Positions 20,755 to 31,800 of a stretch of DNA of 56,331 nt are shown here, piece by piece. The DNA is taken from assembly GCA_000226015.1 (NCBI GenBank), contig JH153356.1, positions 183,148-239,478 on the forward strand. The letters are read 5' to 3'. Numbering within the stretch: position 1 is the stretch's first letter; every line of letters starts with the position of its first letter. The notes under the pieces were generated by a model that did not search any database, was not told the DNA's origin, and was given only the letters and a program-made list of their open reading frames with translations. The DNA is from Mnemiopsis leidyi (taxonomy: Eukaryota > Ctenophora > Tentaculata > Lobata > Bolinopsidae). The position numbers and the translations under genes were made by a program.

Positions 20755-22100
20755 TCGAAGCGAATAAAATGACGGGCGCGCACCCTCCCGTCATTTTATT
20801 CTCCTTTGAAATTCAAATTTATTATAGTAATTTATTCTCCTCTATTCGCTTCAAATAAGGGTCAGATAAAGTCAAACAACAATTGTTTAACTGCGTGCGT
20901 CTTGCTACACGTTGCATAGCCCTGCTGCCGCGAAGCGGCAGCCTCCGGCGCGCGCGAAGCGCGCGGCGGCGTTGCCGCGCGCAGTTGACAGCGTGCTTTT
21001 ATATAATGCTGAATGGGGCTTTCTGACAAAATTTATATCTCCGCGGCCGAGCTTACCTAGTGAGCTGCGAGATTCGGGTATATAACCTTGACAATATTGT
21101 TTCTTCTTAGTTTGGCGACATTCGCTAGCAGCTAGTGCGCGTGCCCGAGTGGATTTGAAAATTGAAAGTGGCATTCACATTTTTTATAAGTTTATGCAAG
21201 TTTAAATTGGCGTTTGCCGTGCTGTTTTTAGATAGACCTTTTTGGCGTTTTCTTTACCTAACCGGGTGACGTGCTTAGATTTCTGGTTGAGCGCGCGACG
21301 CGCGCAAAAGTGCTCTGGTTGTACAGCAGCGCGCACCCTCCCGTCATTTTATTCTCTTCGCTTCGAATGAGGGTCGGTCAAAGTCAGACAAGCTCAGTTT
21401 TGAGCTTTGTCGAGGTGTTACCCGACTCGCAGTTTGCTGCTCTCCTAACGTTTCGTTAGAACGGTACACGGATATCATCTCGTCAACTTTAAGCTGTGAG
21501 AGTCGGGTACCACTTGTCCATTGTCTGACTAGACTTTTTCAGACAAGTGCTATACGGATACCGACAAGCGCTATACGGATACCGACAACTGCGCCCAATT
21601 CCAAGAGAATTCAGTTCTCACACGTTAACAGGGTACCCAATCAATGATGTGAATAATCTGATTTGTCAGGTCAGATTTTCAAACGACAACTAACTCTAAA
21701 TGATATCGACCCAATCTGGATGTAAAAATAGATTGATTGAATTGTGCGCAGTTGTCGTTTCTAATCAACAAGATTTCGTTATTGGGTTTGATACGTCACT
21801 CTCCCATGGAACTCTGTCATAGATATTGTGTAACTGGGCGCAGTTGTCCGCTGCAGCCATACCGACATTTTGTTCTCGCTTCGAATGACGGTTTGGGTTA
21901 CTGGGTCAGTACTCTGACAAGAAAAATCCCAGAACTAGGTATAGATACCAGCACTTTTTTGACGAGATTATATCCGTCTACCGTTCAAACGAAACGTTCA
22001 GCTTTGAGCTGCGAGAGTCGGGTATCACCGCGGCAAGCACTTTTTACCGATCCCGGTTGATCCTTGAATACCCCGACATACCGTATCTTTTAAAAAGAGA
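20755..22100. repeat. GC-rich hairpin/repeat island
   Basis: At about 20763-20802 GAATAAAATGACGGG and CCCGTCATTTTATTC form a 15-bp stem around a CGCGCACCCT loop. The right half (CACCCTCCCGTCATTTTATT) recurs near 21337, followed by CGCTTCGAATGAGGGTC. Near 20930-20985 are back-to-back hairpins CTGCCGCGAAGCGGCAG and GCGCGCGCGAAGCGCGC. The phrase GAGCTGCGAGAGTCGGGTAT recurs near 21060, 21490 and 22005. No family assigned; probably a composite of mobile elements. Confidence 0.7.
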
Positions 22101-24280
22101 GTTGGACATGCAATTGCAACGTATGACGTAGTTTATTCTAAGAATGATCGCCGTACTCAATGCGTAATTTTTGACATAGTCCAGACGTTTTGACTGTGAG
22201 CATGTCATTGTCAAATCTAATTAGAAATTAGAAAAATCACTCTGAGTAACATTAACAGAAATAGGACGTGAGCTACTGTTCTGTTAGCTACTGTTAGTGA
22301 ACTTTCTGAAGCAAAAATCCAGAATAAGTTTTCAGATCAGGGGATCAGTATCAGTAAGTACACATGTTCAATTTCATATATTACTAAGAGTAAGCGTACT
22401 GGTTCACGGTTGCTATATGGGAGTTTACAACCAGATCTTCAAATAAGACTGACAGAATAAAGCATATTGGCATTAAGGCTAAGCTAAATAAGCTAACACT
22501 CACTCACTCTCACCGCTACGTATAACATTGTCCAATGATTTCAGTACTCATACAATTGTTTTGTCCCATACATTAAATTTAAGGCAATAAAGAACGAGAT
22601 GGATGTAAGCCATTGAATTTTTAAAATTATTAACATTTTGTTACAACTGATATTATAAGACAAACATGAACACTAAAATTTTTAAATCCAAGTTAGTTTA
22701 TAATTTTAACTGTCGGCATTCAAATTTCAGAAATATTTATAATTTCAAAATCAAAGCCACGTCTTAAAATGCAAAATTGTATTTTTCTGCCGTTCTTCTG
22801 AAAAGTGAAAAAATAAAATAGAACAGTCGGTCCGCAAAGAGAAATCATACTCGACGTTTGCCGAAAACCGTAGAAAAGTCATCATGATAACAATCAATCG
22901 GAGTAAGTGTCTTTCCCATGACACTTCAGGAATAAGTTTAATTTTCACTTATCGGCCCATGAAGCGGCAAAAACAAGAGTGCTACTGCTGAGGCTTTAAC
23001 ATATCGCTAACATATTTAGCGATATGTTAGCACCAATAAAGCTTTATCAATATATTATTCATAACCAGCACACGAAAAATTAATATTTTAAACTGTCAGT
23101 ATAATTATTGGAAAACTTCTGCTTTACTGCAACGCAGACGGTTTCACTTACTGCAACATATTCTGGAATAATCAAAGGATCAAGTTATATTTATAATGCG
23201 ATTCGTAAGATTAGATTAAAGAGATGTCTGTAGTCGACGCAGAGGAGCTGCAGCTCAGTTAACGCCAGTGTTGAAAGGAACAAATTTCTTATTTTACAAT
23301 TTTGGAGGTTTAGGATAATTTCTTCTTGTCAGAAGCATTTAAACTTGATTCCCGAACTGACGCAAAATGGTAACAAGGTATTCCTATCAATCGACTGCAG
23401 TAGCACGCGCTGAGTTGCAGTCCGTTCGTGTTCCTAGTGACACGAATGCGTTAGTCATCACGCAGATACTTGGCCACACCAAAACATGAGACTGAGACAA
23501 GTCCATCAATTAAACCTTAACATCTCCTCAACAGGGCGGTATATATATGCCTTTGGCAGACAAAGTATGCAGGTACAGCGGTCACGATGCTGAAAACTGA
23601 ATGTCATGCCAGAGGCTTGCTGTAAGGCTCGATAAGAAGCCTGCTACTGCTTGTTATTCGGGGGCTGCCAAACTGAGAGGAGTACAACAATCAACCGTTC
23701 ACAACACTGTTTACAACATTATTAAAACGTTTTAAATTTTTCGTTCCCTTTTAGAAGGAGGGGTCTCGTTGCAAGATTTTGCGGCATTTAAAACGGTATT
23801 AGATTTAAATAAATTATTATAACCAAAAATTAATTAAAGATTGATCATCGGAAACAATTCTACAAATACCAACACATTATCTGATGTTGCCATGGAAACG
23901 ACGCGGCGGGGCTGCCATGACGACATGTCCACCCTAATATCGCGATGTCAGCTGTTTTAGCAATTTGACAAAATTGGACGGATTACACTTATGGGAATAT
24001 GGACACTTGGTCCCATTGTAGATTCTGTAAAAGAGACGGCACATCAAGATGTGGATCAAGATTAGGACAAAACAAGCTGACACTGCGACGTTGTGATTTA
24101 TAGCTACCTCAGTAACAGTTTCAAATACACGATAGCAGAAAAGAAATCTGCCGCGAAAATCTTCGTCATATTACTGACCGTACATCCGTATCGGCAACAC
24201 TAAAAATAAACTGACTGGCTCGCGACCCACGAGCCGATAAAAGTTAAAACTCTGAAATAAAAACAGTTAAGAACTTTTCG

Positions 24281-27200
24281 TCACGTTGCTGAACTATCTG
24301 TCCGGTCTTGAATGGACGTCTTGGAGACGTCGTTGGGGGACGCCATGACGACGTCCCGGGAGTCCGTGATCGTGTCACGCGTTGTCATGGTGACGTCATA
24401 AGTTGTCATTGTGACGTCACGTGAGGCCGTGCTGGTCCTGATGTCGTGAGGGTCACGTGACAAGAGCAGCTCGAGGGATTGGGCAGAAGAGGCGGGAGGG
24501 GCCAGGGATTCTGGGGTCAGATGTTTTAGCTGAGCTTGGAGCTGCTGGTGAAGTTGCTGCTGTTGAGAATGGATCTGGTATTGTTGTTGGAGAAGGGTTG
24601 GCGTTGCCAGGAGACCAACCGCGTTTTGCTGTCTCTTGTGCGTCTTCATGTGGGCACTCCGAGATTTCACCTTCTGGAATTCTCTGAAAACATTGCATGT
24701 TTTGAATTTTATCATATTTTTGGTTTAACTAAAACTCGATTCTGTAGGTAAGCGGGCTAAATCACTAACGGACTGATTCACTAACATTCTCTAACAATAA
24801 CTATAGTAACTTGGTAAGTGTTAGGGTCACTGTTAGTGTTAGTGTTAGTGATTACTAGCATTAGCGATTCAATCAGTTTGAGTGAGCGATTCAGTCCTAC
24901 AATCGAATCTGTAATTACTATGTGTCACGTGAAAAAGTAGTTGATCGTCCATTTAGCGCTAAATATCCTATTATTTACCCCTTATGTACATGCTTCTACT
25001 TAGTAATAAATATTCTTGAAAGCGACAAATTTATGTACGTGGTTATAGCGCGTAACGGTATTTATATACTGCATACTGCAGCGCAAACAAGAATATCCGA
25101 TTGTTTACGAATTTTCACCGCAATGAAACCCATAACCACAATCCATCCACCCCCTTAGAGGCAATATCGCTTGACTAAAAGCAGGACACGAACATCCACT
25201 GAAACGTCAAGGTTAGACTCACTTTCCACAGACTTTGCACTTGTAACTGCCCAGGGGCTGGGGATTAGGCGGCTTGTTGCTCCTAGGACGAGGCGAAACT
25301 GTGTAGGGGTTCACCACTTTCTTTTGTCTGAACTTTATCTCCTTGTTGCCTTTGGCGTCGTGAGTTGTGTACGCCTCTGTTTCGAAGTAGACGATCTCTT
25401 TGCGGCTCTGTCGCCTGTTCGGTTTCGCGGTCGGAGTCTTTTGATCGTAGTCGAGAGTCGGGGGCTGTGGGAGGTTGGGAGGTGTGAGGGGGTGACTGTG
25501 ACGGTCGGGGAAAGATTGGTAAAATGTCTGAAGAATAAGCAAATATGTGGGAATAGATAATGTTACTTGTAACTCAACAACATTTCGCTACTTTTAGAAA
25601 CAAATTATTTGTTGTGGTAAAAGAACTACGCTAGTTTTAACAACTCGAAAAATTCGTATCAGAGGATAAAATTTTACTTGAGGCAAAAAATCTAAGTAAG
25701 AAAGTCCGTGAGGAAATGAAGAAATACCAACCTGTGTAAGCCGACAATTGGTCTGCTGATTTCTCCACTGCTTGTAAACATCTGGATATCTAACTTTCCA
25801 GTAGTAGTAATACTCGACAATGTCTGCCATCTTCTTATCCGGCATCCACTTGGCGATCTAAAAATTCCATTTTTAAAACAGCATGTTTATTGGAACCATC
25901 TTCCTCACATTGTGACAGCGCGAGCCGTTTTATGTAACAGCTATATTCGTAATTCACGTTTTCTGCCAGATTGGGCAGGCGTTACGATGGGACCTAACGG
26001 TGAGGCGACAAATCCGGGGAAGTGGCGGGAAGCGTTTGTTTCAAGCCGGGTAACTGGTGAAGATGAGTGGACTTTCTCATGGCGATCAGGTGGTAAACAC
26101 AAATATAGATGAGAATTGCTTCCAAGGAAAGGTTTAATCGAACTTTTAAGGGAATTTGGGGCGATTTTTCTGTTTAGAGTGGTTAAGAGCCAGAGGTTCC
26201 GAACTTATATTCGAACATTCATGTTCAATTTCAATGATTCAGTCCAGGAATAGCAAGTGGATACTAACAACAACGCCAAGAATCTACCATTTTTGCATGA
26301 CAAATTTTAAAAACTCTCGGGAACTTTTGATATAATAACTTACTTGAGCTAGATTCCGGCCAAAACGCTGAAAGAGAAGGAGAAAGCGCTCCTGATCATC
26401 CAAAGTCCACCTATACCGGCCGTTATACCTGGAATTTAGATGTTTGTCAGACACAGTAGAATTTATTATCGCAATTCGAATTGTCGGGCTTGGATTTCGG
26501 GAATGATTTCCATTTGCAAAATAACTGAACTTTAAAAAGCCGTTTAAATAGATAACCACTGGCTATCAGCCAAAAACAGAGAAATGATACTAACAAAATG
26601 ACCAACAATTCAGAAAAATACCTGTAATTGTAAAGCAGGTGTGTGTTTGGAAGTTTGGGTTGAACCGGACACCTTGCAAGCTTGCAAGCTTCTTGCAAAT
26701 CTCCGCCTAGAAATTGTTAAGAAACCGTTTTATTTAAAATGCAGAGGTAGAGTAAGGGTGTAACCTTCATGGCGCAATCAAGATAGTTAAGTTGAATTCT
26801 AATCAAACATTGAATCGCCTATATTAAATCTACTTTTAAAGATAGTGCAAAGTTACACAATTTTGGGAACGAATAAGCTAGCGGAAAAACATCTAATTGA
26901 GGATTATATTTCCATACTAAAGAATTCGACTCCAACTAAACAAACAAACACACAGACAAACAAACAAACAAACAAACAAACAAACAAACAAACAGGTGCT
27001 CCTCCACTGACAAAAAACAAACAAACAAACAAACAAACAGGTGCTCCTCCACTGACAAAAAACAAACAAACAAACAAACAAACAAACAGGTGCTGCTCCA
27101 CTGACCGGTGGCGTGTACACAATGATGCAAGTACTCCGTGTCTGGGTAAACTGGAACTGTCTCCTTGAAGAAAACTTCTCTCTTTTCCTCCTCGTCCTTG

Positions 27201-28315
27201 TCGGCGGGCGGCGTGTATACGGCATCGGGGGTAGCCCTGGCCGTGACCTCTGTAAAGGGGGTTTGTAATTAGTACTTAATTTTTTTGTGTCTAGTTAGTA
27301 TCATGTACATTGTACAGTGTAATACTATGTATCGTGCATAGTAAGTACATAGTGTATAGCAGTAGTACAAGACAATGATTGTTTTAGCTACGTAATTATA
27401 AGTTAGGAGTGTCTAATTATTTCAGCAAATAATTACATGATGGGGTGTTGAGAAATTCAACTCAGTTTTAAATTATCAAATTTCAGTCTAAATGAGGAGA
27501 CGAAATACATATCTCCAAATAAGCAAGCAGCAAGCTGACAAACAAACACAAAAAGTTTAGAATAAAACTTCAGAACCAAAATCCAAATAACAAACCGCAC
27601 CTCTCTTCGTAATCAAATCAGGGATCGTCGCCTGGTACTCTTCCCCAATCCTAATCTTCTTGGGCTCCATGGAGAAGAAGGAAGAAGGAGGAAGAGACAC
27701 AGACTTGGTCGGAGTCCAGAGGTAGCGCGGAGTTCCGGTGTAGGGTGGTGTCAGGGTAAAGTGGGGGTCCGAGGTCAGATCTAACGGGGCCGGTTTTGTT
27801 TTGTTCTTGACAGGTTCGCCCTGAAATATAGGGGTTATTTAGAAAGGGTTAACATAGCTTGGGCTCAATTTGATAAGAGACAAGGGGTTGTTTCATACGC
27901 TTGTGGAACCTGGTTAATAACCAAAAACAGAACAAAAAAGATATCAATGTGGCGCGAATGTTGCGGGACAAAAACAGGTTCTGCTCACGTCTTCATCCGA
28001 TGATTTAGTTTTCCACCCAAGACTCGACGAATTCGAATCATCATAATCCAACATTTCTTCCTTAATTTCAGACTTCCACACGACACTCCCCGCCATACTA
28101 GCATCATTAGAATCAAGAATCTCCTCCTTAATCTCCTTCTTGAGGTGGTGGTCCACGTTGAGGGTGATGGTTGGACAGATGTGCTGGATGTCTAGCGCTC
28201 CGAGATACACGTCAAGCTGGGAGGATCGTATCTCGTTGGAGGTCAGATAGATATCCATCTCACTGACATCCGGCACGTCCATGATCGGGGATCTATTAGG
28301 TGTGGGCAGGTGCAT
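24281..28315 (-). CDS. TRERF1: ELM2-SANT-C2H2 corepressor scaffold (TRERF1/ZNF541/MIDEAS family)
   Basis: Eight minus-strand exons join in phase: 28315-27989, 27820-27601, 27249-27106, 26706-26622, 26428-26344, 25857-25732, 25527-25223 and 24683-24281, giving about 564 residues with stop TAA or TGA at 24281. N-terminus: acidic with two IKEE motifs. ELM2 (about 160-245): PKKIRIGEEYQATIPDLI, then EYLHHCVHATGGDLQEACKL. SANT (about 262-310): RWTLDDQERFLLLFQRFGRN and KMADIVEYYYYWK, the last typical of this family. C-terminal finger: CKVCGKEFQKVKSRSAHMKTH (C-x2-C-x12-H-x3-H), split by an intron, then a Gln-rich tail. Family members are nuclear and bring HDAC1/2 to chromatin through ELM2-SANT (MiDAC complexes). 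A finger after SANT points to TRERF1 or ZNF541 rather than MIDEAS. An in-frame stop precedes the ATG. Confidence 0.9.
26936..27110. repeat. (CAAA)n compound repeat carrying donor-site copies
   Basis: CAAA tracts alternate with the phrase CAGGTGCTCCTCCACTGACA (three copies, the last with GCTGCTCCACTGAC). On the minus strand each copy reads GTCAGTGGAGGAGCACCTG. The copy nearest the exon is the actual donor of the TRERF1-like exon 27249-27106. Confidence 0.92.
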
Positions 28316-28699
28316 GAATCAGCGTACTGCGTCCACCTTGCGAGCTACTTCAGATGAAGAGGTTGGTTAGTCACAGTGCGGCACATGTGATGCGGTACGT
28401 GGGGTGATTTGTACGTGATCCGTTCAGAAAACGAAAAAGTTTGGAATTGGACTGATTAAATATTGAAAATTTGATACGATGAAGGAAAATACTTAATAAA
28501 ATCAAATCATATCGAATATCCATCATGACAATTACAGTTAATAGTGCTAAACGATAAAGCGAATTTGTCCGAATATCAGATAAGTTTAAACGTGCACAAG
28601 AACAAAGGATAAAGGTGAAGTGACTCCTGAACTTTAAGGTACGACGCCGGGCGAGAATTACGGATAATTTACAGGACAAAAACGGATATTTAACGCGTC

Positions 28700-28726
28700 T
28701 CTCTCTCTCTCTNNNNNNNNNNNNNN

Positions 28727-28820
<94 letters not shown>
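28700..28820. repeat. (CT)n microsatellite with assembly gap
   Basis: Pure CT dinucleotides with 14 N at 28713-28726. It lies about 390 bp upstream of the TRERF1-like start codon (GA repeat on the gene strand). Confidence 0.97.
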
Positions 28821-28824
<4 letters not shown>

Positions 28825-31800
28825 CAATGCCGCAATTAGACCCCCAACTTGCTAGGTCCGAATCTGCTCGGTATATCGTGGAAGGACCCAACTCGAGAAT
28901 CGGGGGGAGGGGGATCATTTCGTACATGATCGGTAAAATGGACTTATATTCATCTGTGAGCATCATCATTCCAATGTAGTCTGATTAATCTCATATTCCT
29001 TTAAATCTCCCCTTGAACTGTGATATAATTACTCACTAAATCCATTCATTTACCGATTCATGCTCAGAATATATATTTCCAGGTTCCTGGCAGGATTAGT
29101 GAATTACAAAGTCTACAACCTAGGCACTGTTCAGGTTCTAGGAAAAGGGACAGAAGGGTGGCATGAATCTGGCATAACCTATACCGAATATCAGATTATT
29201 TTGCCACTAGAAGGCACCAAACCTAAGTCATTAGATAGCGGGAAAGATAAGAGGGGTAACGCAAATACAGTACCGAAAGATCGTGATAAATAACGGCTGG
29301 AGCTATATTCACATATCGGCTATAAAGCTGTTGAGAAAGGAGCAGATGAGTCTGTGCCAGGCTTAGTGTAACGAAAATTGCCCGGATGACTAAGAATACC
29401 AAAGGAGAGATCATCAGCCGGAACTTTTAATGTGTAGGATGGATCATTGATGGGGCAAAACGGGTGCAAGTAGAATTTAATGTTATTATTGACCGGGAAA
29501 AATTACGGGAAAACATAAAAAGAACTTCCGAACTGAGATGGCAAGATATTTTCAACATTGGTGAACTTGTATTTGATTGCAGCCAAAGTTCAAATCCCTT
29601 AAACGGTTAACACTTAAAAGGAGGGATGAACGTTACATACGAAAACAGAAAGCAGGTTAAAGCCAGTTATGTACAGAGTCACTGCAGCCCTTGGTAAAAT
29701 GTACTAGGGTCTTGGTATGTCAGAATTACTAAAGTTGCCAGTGTTGGCTGAGGCCGCACCTGGATGATACCGTATTCACACCTTCTTCCCATTGAGAGTT
29801 GAAAGTTTAAGCTTGATATATACGCTATAATATGGCATAATGGGGGCACTTTAAAATTCAGATGTTAATAAAACAAATATCCAGTCACAGGTCGCATTTT
29901 CCATCACATGACACACACATACTCACACACACTCACACAGACACACACACACACACACCCGCACGCTATTATTAGGAATGAAGCGTTCAATCACATTGTA
30001 CGGTCCAACTATTTAGGCCGGCACGAAACCAACTATTAGTATTTACGGCATCTCGGTGTCACATGACTCCAGGGGAATGGATGGTTGAACAAAAAAGTTT
30101 GGCTTCACGAAATGACATGTTTCGTTGATTTAGAGACAGCTAGTAACGCAAAACGTATAGAATCCACTTATAGCAAACCCTAGCCCCTCAAGAATAAATG
30201 GACTTCACTTAAACAGTTGATCAATTGAGTTTGTTTGGTAAACCAGCTTTGAACATGGCCTATTTTCATACATATCTTAAGATGTCGACAGAAAAAGGAA
30301 AGGAAACACGTGATAAATTCAATATGCATACAAAAAATAAGAAATTTCTATTTCCCACATAGAATGTAGAATGTAGATGTCTAGATGTAACAAAAAGGAA
30401 ATGGGCTCGAAACAAAATACCGAACATCTGATGAGCAAGCGTCAAATATCAAGAAACAACATGTAGGAATCAGTCAGATCCTAACATAACTTCAGAGGGA
30501 AAAGGGCTGCGAAATCTAATTAAAGCTTTAAGGGAACAAACAAGCTACACGATTTGTCGTTTAAATGGGAAAAGTGGATCAGTTACGGATATACACGTAT
30601 AACTAAGTGGAGGATTTGCTATCATCAACTAAAATGGTAGAGACAGGATGGTGGAGAAGAAGAAGGAAGAATAAAGAAAATGTCACGATTAATGAGGCCG
30701 TGGTGATGAAGAAGAGACACTTATCGAGAATGGGAAATATTGTACGCGTGTCGCGGGAGCTCCGCAGTTAAATATGCTCCAGGTCGTTGAATATTATGTG
30801 TTTGTATGTAGACCTTAGACTGGCCCCCTTCTTCTGAAATACCAGAGAATAATCGTATCTCTTATACAAACATTTCGTTAGTCCCCGACTAAGAGTAAGA
30901 CACGACAAGGGGGCAAATTAACCGGCGTAAAGGCAGGGTTGGTGTACTTCCCAGTTGACAGGAGATATTATCTACAGGTATCCGTGACGTACTTCAATAT
31001 TGAAACTGCGTATAGGAGTCAGGATTCTACAGCTCAAGTACCTTGCACGGCACAGACCGTAAAGATGCAAAAACTTCAACAAGTTTCAGGGTGGAAATTT
31101 GAAACGACACCGAATAGGGGAGCGCAAGAGGTGTCAAAATCACGGATTGTATGAAACCCAAGTTGAATATTCCTCGCAACTATATGAATTTCAGCTTGAA
31201 CGAGCTGTGACACAAGAGGCTTTGTCTTCCTTCAGAACTGTACACTGTACCAGCTCAATGGATCTACCCCATCAGAGACATAACACGGCGAAATCCAGCG
31301 CAAAAATGATCGGTGGGACCTCTGACTTTGAACTAGACTGCCGAAACTATTAAGAAGGATTTAAAGAAAGCCGGAAAAAGAAAGCTCGATATAGGAACAC
31401 CGAGAATACGAAAAAACGGACTAAGTCTTAGTGTCGGCAACCTTGGAAAGGAAAACAACGAATACAGAACAATATCGCACCGTCGGAATGACACGAGCGT
31501 CAAGTAATCAGGATTCTTCACGCGTTCTCGAGATTATTTTTCACAGTGTGGTTCCGACCCGGATTTTGACGTGCGAAGTGGAGAGGAAGTTGGTGATATC
31601 TTGGCCGGACGTTCGGACGGAAATGTCGAGGTTTTGAGGTGACCGAATGCTAGCCGGAACTTGGGAATCCGGCCCCTGGCATGACACGCACACTTAAACT
31701 CATTAAGGGGCTGTTGAGATTTGCGCTGGGGTCGCGATTCCGAGAACTGGAAAAACGCTTTGACTTACAACGAAAAAGAAGCTGTGGTTTTTCACAATTT

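Larger units (their letters stand above)
17249..24280. other. transposon-rich intergenic region
   Basis: This spacer lies between the HIP1 start and the stop of the TRERF1-like gene. It holds the second TA-target transposon (17938-18575), a reverse transcriptase fragment, an RNase H fragment and a GC-rich hairpin island. 22.1-24.28 kb is AT-rich with no recognised feature. The HIP1 promoter should lie just right of 17248, but no core element is clear. Confidence 0.7.

Noticed and set aside
20905..21174. Minus-strand 89-codon frame in the GC-rich island
   Set aside because: Runs through hairpin DNA with Ala/Arg-rich low-complexity translation; no family match.
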